51,367 nt of DNA from Oscillospiraceae bacterium (GTDB lineage Bacteria > Bacillota > Clostridia > Oscillospirales > Oscillospiraceae), in the NCBI GenBank assembly GCA_018385135.1, contig JAHAWY010000005.1, forward strand, positions 1 through 51,367. Reading direction: 5' to 3'. Shown in pieces: positions 1-8,402 of this stretch (position 1 is the stretch's first letter; each line of letters starts with the position of its first letter). Under the pieces are notes generated by a model. That model was given only the letters and a program-made list of their open reading frames with translations. It did no database searches and was not told the origin of the DNA. The translations under genes and the position numbers were made by a program.

Positions 1-2
1 AT

Positions 3-65
3 CGTATAGGGCTGGATAATATGGACACATCAAATAATCAAAAAAATGAGGTATCAAATTTATGA
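3..65 (+). CDS. possible 3' end of an upstream gene
   Basis: An open frame enters from the window edge and ends at TGA 63-65, giving about 20 residues of a polar tail rich in Asn, Asp and Gln. An ATG at 62 overlaps this stop (ATGA) and opens a 15-codon frame ending at 109. The perfect hairpin at 125-157 follows directly, as expected behind the last gene of a transcript. Too little is visible to name a family, and both frames could be chance. Confidence 0.25.
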   Translation, partial: RIGLDNMDTSNNQKNEVSNL

Positions 66-124
66 AGCAAAATCCGTTAAATATGATGCACAACAACGAG
101 TGGGAATAAGCAAATTGAATTATT

Positions 125-160
125 AAGCGGCTTGAAGCCTCTGGCTTCAAGCCGCTTTTG
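125..160 (+). terminator. intrinsic terminator, 15-bp perfect stem
   Basis: Arms 125-139 and 143-157 are perfectly complementary with a 3-nt loop, and the 3' arm runs into TTTT. It separates whatever lies upstream of the window from the methylase remnant and nuclease gene. Confidence 0.85.
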
Positions 161-208
161 TGTTGTTGTCATTATTAGAGTTTTAGAATATAATGCCGTC
201 ATGTAACA

Positions 209-411
209 ATGGATATATTTGCAGGAGGTCTGTTATGGAATTTATTCTTTGTTCCGCCGTACAGACCAATCATGGATACAGCTGGTTTTACAGCTAATAT
301 AGGAAACCTTTTTATGATGAAAAGCAAATTGATCTAGCAAGTTTTGTTGATAAAATGCACAGAATAGGCGCAATAGTTGTGTTAAATTACTTATATAGGA
401 AAGGGGGTAAC
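209..411 (+). pseudogene. decayed fragment of a D12-class DNA adenine methyltransferase (Dam/DpnM type)
   Basis: Two frames are needed to read this fragment. The frame through 209-300 encodes VPPYRPI at 251-271 followed by a T-x-x-F-T pattern; this matches motif IV of D12-class N6-adenine methylases (DPPYRP then a T/F/T stretch) with the catalytic Asp changed to Val. A frameshift then moves the match into the frame starting at 298, which reads PFYDEKQIDLASFVDKMH and then a G-A-[IV]-V-V-L-N stretch; this resembles the segment after motif IV, normally ending near SNSD. An in-frame TAA at 295-297 separates the second part from the ATG at 235. The SAM-binding FxGxG region and the C-terminus are absent. 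The fragment ends only a few bases before the DpnI-like gene. It cannot be functional. The assignment is from memory of the family motif and needs a profile search. Confidence 0.62.
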
Positions 412-416
412 AGGAA

Positions 417-1187
417 ATGGATTTGAGTTTTGATCACAGCATAACTGCTGATTATCATTCTGGTTCACAAATTGCAAGAATTCTAACCGAAAGCTGGGTT
501 AGTGATAATATGTTTTGTCCGCGATGCGGAAATCCTCATATTAAACACTTTGAAAACAATAGACCTGTTGCCGACTTTTTTTGTCCGGTTTGTAACAGCG
601 AATATGAATTAAAAAGCAAAAATGGTCCTTTAGGTCGTAAAGTAAATGATGGTGCTTATGAAACAATGATAGAAAGAATCACCGGTAATCAAAATCCTGA
701 TTTTTTCTTTATGTCTTACTCAAAGTCAGAATTAAAGGTAATAGACTTTGTGTTAATTCCGAGGCACTTCTTTGTGCCTGAAATAATTGAAAAACGCAAT
801 CCGTTACCACTAACAGCTCGCCGTGCGGGTTGGGTTGGCTGTAATATTTTAATTGATAAGATTCCTAAACAGGGCAGAATATCTATTGTTTCTAATGGCG
901 TTGTATTTGATGCAAATAACGTAGTAGAAAAAGTTAACAAAAGTAATAAACTTGAAACAAGAGATATGAATAACCGCGGCTGGCTTATGGATATTTTAAA
1001 TTGTGTTAACAAACTCCCTGCGCAAGTGTTTACAATAAACGAAATGTATATGTTTGAAAAAGAGTTGCAAATTAAACACCCACAGAATAATAATATTAAA
1101 GCAAAAATCAGACAACAATTACAGCTGTTAAGAGACAAAGGTTTTGTTGAGTTTTTAGGAAACGGCATATACATAAAGATATGGTGA
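417..1187 (+). CDS. dpnC: DpnI-like type IIM restriction endonuclease (cuts methylated GATC)
   Basis: At 256 residues it is nearly the length of DpnI (254), which it resembles end to end by my recall. A zinc-finger set Cys34, Cys37, Cys56, Cys59 is interleaved with the PD-(D/E)xK nuclease core Asp53, Glu64, Lys66 (ENNRPVADF then ELKSK), the same positions as in DpnI. Further shared blocks are NDGAY, NP(D/N)FFF, TARRAGW(V/I)GCNI and RQQLQ(L/I)LRDK; the C-terminal part corresponds to the winged-helix domain that reads m6A. Family enzymes cut G-m6A-TC and spare unmethylated DNA, so the host should lack Dam methylation. AAGGGGGT at about 400-407 supports the ATG at 417. The gene is visibly AT-richer than dapF-glmS downstream, suggesting recent transfer. 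No DpnD-like partner is seen. Confidence 0.93.
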   Translation: MDLSFDHSITADYHSGSQIARILTESWVSDNMFCPRCGNPHIKHFENNRPVADFFCPVCNSEYELKSKNGPLGRKVNDGAYETMIERITGNQNPDFFFMSYSKSELKVIDFVLIPRHFFVPEIIEKRNPLPLTARRAGWVGCNILIDKIPKQGRISIVSNGVVFDANNVVEKVNKSNKLETRDMNNRGWLMDILNCVNKLPAQVFTINEMYMFEKELQIKHPQNNNIKAKIRQQLQLLRDKGFVEFLGNGIYIKIW

Positions 1188-1544
1188 ACTAACAGAATAA
1201 AAATCTATCCAATAGAAAACAGCTTCTTTTGAGATTTTGAAGTAATAGCTTATTATTCGCGTCCTGTTGAAATACACTTTTGGTAAGCTCGGCTAAACGT
1301 ATCTGAAAGACATATCTATAAGAAGTATTTGCGCTGCCGTGGGTGTATGCCGGCGGAAATCTATTATAGGAACAATGTAACTGTATCTGCTCAGATCGGG
1401 CTTTGGAGACGGATAGATTTGCGCACCTGCGCGATATCATTATTGCACGGCGTGGTCTCCTGTGGTATCATAGGAAAATAGAGTGCTAAACAGCATAGTT
1501 GAAAATAAGATATTCACGGAATTGCTGAAACAAACCAAAAAACT
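1188..1544. other. gene-free stretch with a possible helix-turn-helix remnant
   Basis: No intact gene is seen in these 357 bases. In one plus frame, about 1296-1377, the translation contains DISIRSICAAVGVCRRK, which resembles the helix-turn-helix of TetR-type regulators (I-[TS]-[IV]-R-x-I-x-x-x-x-G-V-x-[RC]), but stops flank it on both sides. It may be a worn-out regulator gene belonging to the AT-rich patch, or chance. Base composition rises toward that of the host chromosome near 1440. Confidence 0.25.
1443..1471 (+). promoter_or_regulatory. candidate sigma-A promoter for the dapF operon
   Basis: TTGCAC at 1443-1448 and TATCAT at 1466-1471 are separated by 17 bases, upstream of the Cys-rich gene and dapF. 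One mismatch from consensus in the -10 and one to two in the -35. Confidence 0.4.
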
Positions 1545-1778
1545 ATGGATGAGAAAAAACCGGTCTGCCCCTGCAAGCGCGTCAAGTGCAAAAGACACGG
1601 CGACTGCGCGGCGTGCAGGGTCTACCACGAAACGGTAAAGGGAAAACCACCCGCCTGTGAGCGCGTAAGCGGCAATAAACTGCGAAAGGCAAAACAGGGT
1701 GAAGCCATCCTTGCCTTTGACACGGGCTTTTCGGAAAGGAGTTCCGATGAAATTTACAAAAATGCAGGGCTGCGGTAA
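1545..1778 (+). CDS. small Cys-rich protein of unknown function
   Basis: This encodes 77 residues with Cys at 8, 10, 15, 21, 24 and 38. The core CPCKRVKC-x5-C-x2-C looks like a metal-binding or iron-sulfur-like cluster set within a very basic N-terminal half. I recall similar short Cys-rich proteins in Clostridia but cannot name a family or function. No good ribosome binding site is visible before the ATG. The last 32 bases overlap dapF in another frame, and the dapF Shine-Dalgarno lies inside this gene, so the two may be translationally coupled. The codon pattern and conserved-looking Cys spacing argue for a real gene; the C-terminal 25 residues look less constrained. Confidence 0.6.
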   Translation: MDEKKPVCPCKRVKCKRHGDCAACRVYHETVKGKPPACERVSGNKLRKAKQGEAILAFDTGFSERSSDEIYKNAGLR

Positions 1779-2580
1779 TGACTATGTTTACGTCAACTGC
1801 TTCGAGGAGAAGATTGACGACCGCCCCGAATTAGCGCGGAGGGTCTCCAACCGCAATTACGGCATCGGCAGCGACGGACTTATCTGCATATGCCCGTCCG
1901 AAAAGGCGGACTTTATGATGGATATGTATAACCTCGACGGCTCGCACTCCGCCATGTGCGGAAACGGCATACGCTGCGTTGGCAAATATGTCTACGACAA
2001 GGGGCTGACCGACAAAACCGAGATAAGTGTTGAGTCCGGCGGAAAGATCAAAAAGCTGCTGCTAAACGTGGAAAACGGTGCGGTCAAAACCGTTCGCGTT
2101 GATATGGGCGAACCGGAGCTTCGTACGCAGTTTATACCCCTCGCCGAGCATGGAAAGAGCTTTATAAATCGCTCAGTAATAGTTGTAGATGAGGAATATT
2201 TCATTACGGCGGTCAATGTTGGAAACCCCCATGCCGTTATTTTCGTCAAAAACGTTGATGCCGTTGATGTTGACGTATTAGGTCCAAAAATTGAAAAGCA
2301 CCCCTTGTTTCCCGAAGGTACAAACACCGAGTTCGTTCAGCTTGTTGACAGCAATACGCTGAAAATGCGCGTGTGGGAACGCGGCTCCGGCGAGACTCTT
2401 GCCTGCGGCACGGGCGCAACGGCAAGCTTTGTTGCGGCAAATCTCTTAGGTCATGTCGGCGACAGAGCAAGCGTGAAGCTTCGCGGAGGAGAGCTGCTGC
2501 TTGAGTGGGATAAGAAAACAAACCATGTATATATGACAGGTGACGCGGTCATTGTCTTTGACGGCGAGCTTTACATCTGA
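1747..2580 (+). CDS. dapF: diaminopimelate epimerase
   Basis: DapF converts LL-diaminopimelate to the meso form used for lysine and for peptidoglycan cross-linking. The 277-residue protein starts MKFTKMQGCGND at the ATG at 1747, which has GGAAAGGAG eight bases upstream; a longer in-frame reading from 1699 lacks a ribosome binding site. Both halves of the cofactor-free two-base active site are visible: Cys71 in MCGNGIRC and the second Cys in ACGTGA near residue 217-220, preceded by ERGSGET. The substrate loop N-x-D-G-S (N62-S66) is present. It sits just upstream of dapL, which makes its substrate. Length and motifs are normal for the family. Confidence 0.96.
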   Translation: MKFTKMQGCGNDYVYVNCFEEKIDDRPELARRVSNRNYGIGSDGLICICPSEKADFMMDMYNLDGSHSAMCGNGIRCVGKYVYDKGLTDKTEISVESGGKIKKLLLNVENGAVKTVRVDMGEPELRTQFIPLAEHGKSFINRSVIVVDEEYFITAVNVGNPHAVIFVKNVDAVDVDVLGPKIEKHPLFPEGTNTEFVQLVDSNTLKMRVWERGSGETLACGTGATASFVAANLLGHVGDRASVKLRGGELLLEWDKKTNHVYMTGDAVIVFDGELYI

Positions 2581-2622
2581 TAATATCAAGGCGGGCATTT
2601 TGCCTGCAAAAGGAGATGCGCA

Positions 2623-3837
2623 ATGGTCAAATTAAATGAAAATTTTGCAAAGCTGCCGGGCAGCTATCTGTTTGCTGAGATAGCCAGAAGAACGGCGGAA
2701 TACACTAAAGCAAATCCCGACAGACGGCTTATTAAGCTCGGCATAGGCGATGTTACCCAGCCGCTCAGCCCTTCGGTTATAAGCGCGATGCACAAGGCGG
2801 TTGACGAAATGGGCAGTAAGGAAAGCTTCATGGGCTACGGTCCTTATGAGGGCTATGCTTTCCTGCGCGAGGCAATAGTGTCGCACGACTATGCACCCTT
2901 TGGCGCTCCGATTAGTGCCGACGAGATTTTTATTTCCGACGGCGCAAAGAGCGACTGCGGTAATATTGGCGATATCTTCAGTGAGGACAATATCGTTGCT
3001 GTCTGCGACCCCGTTTACCCCGTTTATGTTGATGTTAACGCTATGGCGGGCAGAGCCGGCGATTATGACGGCACGCGCTGGACAAATCTTGTCTATCTGC
3101 CCTGCAACGAGAGAAACGGCTTCATCCCGGAGCTTCCCGTTCGCAAGCCCGACATAATCTATCTTTGCTTCCCCAATAACCCGACCGGAGCGGCTGCCAA
3201 CAAAGAGCAGCTAAAGCTATGGGTGGACTATGCCCTGCGCAACGACGCGATTATCCTGTTTGACGCGGCATACAGAGAATATATCACCGAGCCGGACATC
3301 CCACATTCTATTTATGAAATTGAGGGAGCAACGGAATGTGCCATTGAGTTTTGCAGCTTTTCCAAAACCGCCGGATTTACAGGCACACGCTGCGGCTACA
3401 CAACGATACCGCGCGCTCTCAAGCGCGAAGGAGAGAGCCTATACGACGTTTGGATGCGCCGCCAGTCCTCAAAATATAACGGCACGCCCTATATCATCCA
3501 GCGCGGCGCTGAGGCTGTATATTCACCTGAGGGCGAGCGCGAGTATAAGCAGCAGATTGCATACTATATGAACAACGCCGCCGTAATACGCGACGGCTTG
3601 AAGCAGGCCGGACTTACGGTTTACGGCGGTGTCAATTCGCCTTATATCTGGGCAAAAACGCCTGACGGAATGCAGTCGTGGGATTTCTTTGATAAGCTTT
3701 TACGCGAGGCAAATGTTGTTACCACTCCCGGAGCCGGCTTCGGTCCTGAGGGCGAGGGCTTCATTCGTCTAACGGGCTTCGGAGATGCCGAGGCAACAAA
3801 ACAGGCTATTGAAAGAATAGTCGGAACGCTTAAATAA
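2623..3837 (+). CDS. dapL: LL-diaminopimelate aminotransferase
   Basis: DapL is a PLP-dependent class I/II aminotransferase that makes LL-DAP from tetrahydrodipicolinate and glutamate in one step, bypassing the DapD/C/E acylated route. The 404-residue protein begins with the characteristic MVKLNENFAKLPGSYLF and has KLGIGDVTQPL, the PLP-contacting CFPNNPTGA, and the Schiff-base lysine in SFSKTAGFTGTRCGY. AAAGGAG lies just upstream of the ATG. It is 42 bases downstream of dapF, which uses its product, so the pair forms a lysine/peptidoglycan module. Presence of dapL fits Clostridia, methanogens, chlamydiae and plants. Confidence 0.96.
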   Translation: MVKLNENFAKLPGSYLFAEIARRTAEYTKANPDRRLIKLGIGDVTQPLSPSVISAMHKAVDEMGSKESFMGYGPYEGYAFLREAIVSHDYAPFGAPISADEIFISDGAKSDCGNIGDIFSEDNIVAVCDPVYPVYVDVNAMAGRAGDYDGTRWTNLVYLPCNERNGFIPELPVRKPDIIYLCFPNNPTGAAANKEQLKLWVDYALRNDAIILFDAAYREYITEPDIPHSIYEIEGATECAIEFCSFSKTAGFTGTRCGYTTIPRALKREGESLYDVWMRRQSSKYNGTPYIIQRGAEAVYSPEGEREYKQQIAYYMNNAAVIRDGLKQAGLTVYGGVNSPYIWAKTPDGMQSWDFFDKLLREANVVTTPGAGFGPEGEGFIRLTGFGDAEATKQAIERIVGTLK

Positions 3838-3884
3838 AGCGCGCCTGCGGGCGGCAAAGCCGACCGCGGCAGGAGGTTTTAGTT

Positions 3885-5711
3885 ATGTGCGGAATAGTAG
3901 GATTTACGGGGAAACAGCAAGCTGCCCCGATTTTACTGGAGGGGCTGGAAAAGCTTGAATACCGCGGCTATGACAGCGCGGGACTGGCAATAAGCGACGG
4001 CGAGAGAGTCAATGTCGTCAAATGTATGGGACGGCTTGCGGCTCTGCGCGAAAAGAGTAATAACGGAAAATCGGTAGCCGGATGCGTGGGCATCGGTCAC
4101 ACACGCTGGGCTACACATGGGCGTCCCTCGGACGAAAACTCACATCCCCATGTCAGCGAGAACGGACGTATTGCCATTGTTCACAACGGCATTATAGAAA
4201 ACTATGCTCAGATAAAGGAAATGCTCATAAACCGCGGGCGAGTTTTCAAATCGGAAACGGATACAGAGGTTGCCGCTCAGCTTATTGACTACTACTACGA
4301 GGGAAGCATCCTTGAGGCGGTAGCCAAAGCCTCGCGCGAGCTTGAGGGCAGCTATGCCCTTGGCATCATTTGCGCTGACGAGCCGGAAACCATTGTTGGA
4401 CTGAAAAGCCACGCGCCCCTCATCGTTGCCTACGGTGAGGAGGGCAACTTCTTTGCCTCGGACGTTATGGCGGTCGTGAAGTATACCAAAACCGTCTCCT
4501 ACCTTGAGGACGACGAAATTGCAGTTGTCACAGATAAGGATATAAAGTTTTATACCTCTTTCCTTGATGAAATAAAAAAAGAAAAGGTAACTGTGGATTG
4601 GGATATTTCCTCCACCGACAAGGGCGGCTATGAGCATTATATGTTCAAGGAGATCATGGAGCAGCCCGAAGCCGTTAAGCGCACCATCGCGCCCTATATA
4701 ATTGACGGCAGGGCGGAGCTGTCCTCGGTGCTTGACAAGGCATACATAAACTCTCTCTCCCGGATTTACATTGTTGCCTGCGGCTCCTCCTATCATGTTG
4801 GTGTTATTGCCAAGTACAACATTGAAAAGCTTGCGCGTGTTCCCGTTGAGGTCGTGCTTGCCTCGGAATTTCGCTATTGCGACCCGATAGTTGATAAGTC
4901 AACGCTTGTTATCTGCATCAGCCAGTCGGGCGAAACGGCGGATACCTTGGAAGCGCAGAATGAAGCTAAGCGTCTCGGCGCGCTCACCCTTGCAATAGTC
5001 AATGTTGAGGGCAGCTCCATTGCAAAGAGCGCGGATAAGGTGATTTATACCAAGGCAGGTCCGGAAATTGCCGTTGCAACAACAAAGGCGTACAGCACGC
5101 AGCTTGCAGTTACGATACTTATTGCTCTCTACGTTGCTGAGTGCCGCGGCACTATCGCGGCGGAGGAATACGCCGAAATTATGCGTCAGCTAGACGTACT
5201 GCCCGTTACCTTGGAAAAAATCCTTGCGGATAAGGCAAACATTCAGCGCCTTGCCTATCAGCATTTCAACAATGAGGATTTGTTTTTCATAGGACGCAAC
5301 ATAGACTATGCGCTTTCACTTGAAGGCTCGCTCAAACTCAAGGAGATCTCCTATATCCACTCCGAGGCATATCCGGCGGGCGAACTGAAGCACGGTACGA
5401 TCTCTCTGGTTGTTGATAATATGCTGGTTATCGCGGTAGCCAGCTATGGCAAGCTTGTTGATAAAACGCTTTCCAACGCCCTTGAGGTAAAAGCGCGCGG
5501 CGCTCATGTAATGGGCATAACGACCGATAGCCTGCGCTCACACGTTGAGAAGGCGACGGATGAAATAATCACCATTCCGGATGCGCATGATGTCCTGCTG
5601 CCGAGCCTTGCGGTGCTGCCGTTGCAGCTTTTTGCATACTACGTTGCTCTTTATCGCGGCTGCGATATCGACAAGCCGAGAAACCTCGCTAAATCTGTCA
5701 CCGTTGAGTGA
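3885..5711 (+). CDS. glmS: glutamine--fructose-6-phosphate aminotransferase (isomerizing)
   Basis: GlmS makes glucosamine-6-phosphate from fructose-6-phosphate and glutamine, the first step to UDP-GlcNAc for cell wall synthesis. The 608-residue protein has the Ntn-type glutaminase at the N-terminus: Cys2 (MCGIVGF), GHTRWATHG, then two SIS sugar-isomerase domains (about 290-420 and 460-600; SQSGETADT) and the conserved C-terminal end KPRNLAKSVTVE. AGGAGG precedes the ATG. It lies 47 bases after dapL, so it is probably co-transcribed with the DAP genes. I looked for a glmS ribozyme upstream: the short gap leaves no room for one. Confidence 0.97.
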   Translation: MCGIVGFTGKQQAAPILLEGLEKLEYRGYDSAGLAISDGERVNVVKCMGRLAALREKSNNGKSVAGCVGIGHTRWATHGRPSDENSHPHVSENGRIAIVHNGIIENYAQIKEMLINRGRVFKSETDTEVAAQLIDYYYEGSILEAVAKASRELEGSYALGIICADEPETIVGLKSHAPLIVAYGEEGNFFASDVMAVVKYTKTVSYLEDDEIAVVTDKDIKFYTSFLDEIKKEKVTVDWDISSTDKGGYEHYMFKEIMEQPEAVKRTIAPYIIDGRAELSSVLDKAYINSLSRIYIVACGSSYHVGVIAKYNIEKLARVPVEVVLASEFRYCDPIVDKSTLVICISQSGETADTLEAQNEAKRLGALTLAIVNVEGSSIAKSADKVIYTKAGPEIAVATTKAYSTQLAVTILIALYVAECRGTIAAEEYAEIMRQLDVLPVTLEKILADKANIQRLAYQHFNNEDLFFIGRNIDYALSLEGSLKLKEISYIHSEAYPAGELKHGTISLVVDNMLVIAVASYGKLVDKTLSNALEVKARGAHVMGITTDSLRSHVEKATDEIITIPDAHDVLLPSLAVLPLQLFAYYVALYRGCDIDKPRNLAKSVTVE

Positions 5712-5749
5712 GCCTGCGTATAAAGCGCAGACCCCGCGGCGGGTAATAT

Positions 5750-5780
5750 AAAAGGACGAGAGCTTAGCTCTCGTCCTTTT
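5750..5780. terminator. bidirectional terminator between glmS and the DHHW gene
   Basis: Perfect 14-bp arms 5750-5763 and 5767-5780 with loop TTA; A-rich on one side and T-rich on the other, so it can end both converging transcripts. Confidence 0.92.
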
Positions 5781-5810
5781 GTGTTTGTTCTTGCGTTTTA
5801 CAGCCGTGGA

Positions 5811-6902
5811 CTATTTTAAAATGCCGCCGGAATTGAGCAGCATCGTGCTGTAAATAAACAGCACGTCCGCACTGTCAAACTCGGCAAATTCGTCGAGAAA
5901 GGCGCTTTGAACATAGCGAAGGTCAATAAGCGTGATTTTTGAGTATGAGTCGATGAGCAGCGGAGCAAGACTGCTGCCGAAGGAGTCGCGGAAAATCACA
6001 AGCTTTTTGTCCGACGCCGCGTTTGGGTTTTCTATGGTCAAAACCGCCTCCGCGCCGGAAAGATATGTGTCGTAAGGCTCCATGCCGGAGAAATCCTCAA
6101 GAGTATATACGGAAAGCGGCAGCTCGTGCTCGGCGCTTTTAACGAGGGCGGTTTTAGTACCCTCACTTTCCAAAATACGAAGCTCGTCGGGCGCGGCTTT
6201 AAGTGCCGACTGAGAGGCGAGCACACCCTGAAAGCTGCCTACCGTGCTTTCAGCAAAATGCTCCGGGTCAAAGGGCGCGTCCATTGCGGCGCAAAGCGTT
6301 TCTGCCACCGGCAAAAGGCGTTCCTGTCGCCAGTGCGTGTCGGTGCGGTAGTAATCTTCAAGCGTCAACTGCGGAAACAGGTCAATATACTCAGCGCTCG
6401 GCACACCGAAGCGCAGCGTTTCAAGCATTGAGTCGTAATCTATCGACAAATAGCCGTTTTGCGCGGCGACAAAATAGTTTTTATCGGGTATGACCGAGAG
6501 GTAAATATCTCCCATCTCAGGGTGCGCTTCAATTACTGCGCTGATTTTCTTCGCCGCAAGCTCCACCTGCGTTGTCTTTAACGGATATTCGAGCTTATAG
6601 ATGCCGTCACCTATCGAATACAGACCATTGTTGTCTCGCAGAAAGAAGATATTGCTTGCAGCGCCTGCCTTTAAGGTTCTGAATTCGTCGCGCAGGGGAA
6701 ACTGGTCAAGAAGGTATTCGTCAAGCTCCGTGAAGTATTCGCCCGAAAAAATGTCCTCCGCGCTAAGCTCCGGCAGCTTGCCGAGCCTGCGACGCTCGGC
6801 GTAGGACAGCTCCTTGTCCGGCAGAACGATATGTGCTGCGCCTAAGCCGAAGATAAACAGCGCGAAAACGGCTATAAGCGCTGTTTTTTTAGCTCTTTCC
6901 AT
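5811..6902 (-). CDS. DHHW / AlgX-like exported protein for polysaccharide O-acetylation
   Basis: The 363-residue protein has an N-terminal membrane anchor (residues about 8-28, TALIAVFALFIFGLGAAHIV) and an extracytoplasmic SGNH-like domain. The YYRTDTHW motif (Asp-Thr-His-Trp) and the FRDSFGSS block near the C-terminus are typical of the DHHW/AlgX/AlgJ group, which pair with MBOAT membrane acyltransferases and move acetyl groups onto exported polysaccharides. The next gene upstream (12 bases away, same strand) is an MBOAT protein, which supports this pairing. The glycan acetylated is unknown; teichoic acid, exopolysaccharide or a spore polymer are all possible. Confidence 0.82.
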   Translation of the reverse strand: MERAKKTALIAVFALFIFGLGAAHIVLPDKELSYAERRRLGKLPELSAEDIFSGEYFTELDEYLLDQFPLRDEFRTLKAGAASNIFFLRDNNGLYSIGDGIYKLEYPLKTTQVELAAKKISAVIEAHPEMGDIYLSVIPDKNYFVAAQNGYLSIDYDSMLETLRFGVPSAEYIDLFPQLTLEDYYRTDTHWRQERLLPVAETLCAAMDAPFDPEHFAESTVGSFQGVLASQSALKAAPDELRILESEGTKTALVKSAEHELPLSVYTLEDFSGMEPYDTYLSGAEAVLTIENPNAASDKKLVIFRDSFGSSLAPLLIDSYSKITLIDLRYVQSAFLDEFAEFDSADVLFIYSTMLLNSGGILK

Positions 6903-6914
6903 ATCCCGCGCCTC

Positions 6915-8318
6915 CTAAAATCTGAAATATAAAAAGGGATTGAAGCTTCCGTCTACCAGATAGGCGGTCACAAGCGCCATAAGCGCCGCGACGGAGAGCG
7001 GCTCAAAAACGGCGGCAAGCTTGCTGCCCAAGGGTCTTTCTGCAAAACGTGTCCAAAGCATTTTCGGCAGCGGCGTAGAGCCGATAATTGCGAGAGCGAG
7101 CAGCACCGCGTAGCTTTTTAGGTAATAGCCCGTTTCGGTGCTCCAGCCGGGCAGCCCTGCCGCACCGAAAAGCCCGGCAAGATCCTCTTTTACGCCCTGC
7201 AGACCGTCGGCGTTAAATATTACAAAGCTTATAATAACTATAAGCATTACATAGACGTGGGGCAGTATACGTCCTGCGCGCTTTAGCCCTTCAAGCAGCT
7301 TTTCCTTTTCCAAAATTAGCAGAATGCCGAAAAGCAGACCCCAAATAACAAAGTTCCACGCCGCGCCGTGCCACAGACCTGTTGCCGCCCATACGATGGC
7401 GATGTTCAGATACCAGCGTGCCTTTGATACACGGTTGCCGCCGAGGGGGATATACAGATAATCCCGAAACCAGCCGCCGAGCGTCATGTGCCAGCGTCTC
7501 CAGAATTCAGTTATGCTGCGCGAGATGAAAGGATAGTTGAAATTTTCGGGAAAGCGGAAGCCGAAAATACCTCCCAAGCCGATAGCCATGTCGCTGTAGC
7601 CGGAGAAGTCAAAATAGATTTGAAGCGTGAAGGCAATGGCATAGACCCAGTAGAAGCCGACGGACTTATCCGCGCTGTCGCGGAAAATGGCGCAAAGCTC
7701 GCCCATTGCGTTGGCGATAAGGACCTTCTTCGCCAAACCGAATACAAAGCGGCGAACACCGAGATAAAGCCCGTCAAGTGTGCTCTCTCGCTCGTGAAGC
7801 TGCGCGGAAATATCGGTGTAGCGCACGATAGGTCCTGCGATAAGCTGCGGAAACAGACAGACGTAGGTGGCAAGCGTAAGCAGGCTTTTCTCCGCGTGCG
7901 CCCTGCCGCGATACACGTCGATCGTGTAGCTCATGGTTTGAAAGGTGAAAAAGCTGATGCCTATGGGCAGAGGAACTTTTGTAAGGGGAAGGCTGCTGTT
8001 AAAAAGGGTGTTTACAGTTTCGATGAAAAAGTCGGCATATTTAAAAAAGCCCAGCATGGCGAGGTTTATTGCGACAGAGGAGATGAGCGCAAGCTTTGCT
8101 TTTTTTGTGCCGCGATGCTTTTCGATAAGCAGACTGTGGGCGTAATCGGAAAGGGAGGAGAAAAGCAAAAGCAGCGTATAAACCGGCTCGCCGAAAAAGT
8201 AGAACACGAGGCTGGAGAGCAGCAGAACATGGTTTTTAAGCCGCTTGGGTACCAGAAAGTACAAAAGCAGCACTATCGGCAAAAAGACATATAGAAATGT
8301 GACACTGGAAAACAGCAT
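6915..8318 (-). CDS. MBOAT family O-acyltransferase (AlgI/PatA-like)
   Basis: The 467-residue polytopic protein starts MLFSSVTFLYVFLPIVLLLYF and carries the MBOAT signature: YFDFSGYSDMAIG, FWRRWHMTLGGWFRDYLYIPLGGNR and the catalytic-type His in GLWHGAAWNFVIWG. Members take an acyl group from a cytoplasmic donor and pass it across the membrane to an exported acceptor. AAGGGAG precedes the ATG. It is followed by its DHHW partner and preceded, 84 bases away on the same strand, by a DUF4358-type lipoprotein; the three form a common Clostridial arrangement. Confidence 0.93.
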   Translation of the reverse strand: MLFSSVTFLYVFLPIVLLLYFLVPKRLKNHVLLLSSLVFYFFGEPVYTLLLLFSSLSDYAHSLLIEKHRGTKKAKLALISSVAINLAMLGFFKYADFFIETVNTLFNSSLPLTKVPLPIGISFFTFQTMSYTIDVYRGRAHAEKSLLTLATYVCLFPQLIAGPIVRYTDISAQLHERESTLDGLYLGVRRFVFGLAKKVLIANAMGELCAIFRDSADKSVGFYWVYAIAFTLQIYFDFSGYSDMAIGLGGIFGFRFPENFNYPFISRSITEFWRRWHMTLGGWFRDYLYIPLGGNRVSKARWYLNIAIVWAATGLWHGAAWNFVIWGLLFGILLILEKEKLLEGLKRAGRILPHVYVMLIVIISFVIFNADGLQGVKEDLAGLFGAAGLPGWSTETGYYLKSYAVLLALAIIGSTPLPKMLWTRFAERPLGSKLAAVFEPLSVAALMALVTAYLVDGSFNPFLYFRF

Positions 8319-8354
8319 GGTATGCTCCCTTGCCCCAACAGGGCTAATTATTAA

Positions 8355-8381
8355 GCCCCCGACACTGACAGCGGCGGGGGC
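8355..8381 (-). terminator. hairpin between the lipoprotein gene and the MBOAT gene
   Basis: Arms GCCCCCG (8355-8361) and CGGGGGC (8375-8381) form a 7-bp GC stem; no long T-run follows on the minus strand, so termination may be partial and the MBOAT gene may share the transcript. Confidence 0.5.
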
Positions 8382-8402
8382 AGCTTGCTTCTAATCTGTG
8401 CC

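Noticed and set aside
3838..3884. glmS ribozyme upstream of glmS
   Set aside because: Only 47 bases separate dapL and glmS, too short for the ribozyme core.
7488..8294. 268-codon plus-strand frame
   Set aside because: Antisense shadow of the MBOAT gene; no family features.
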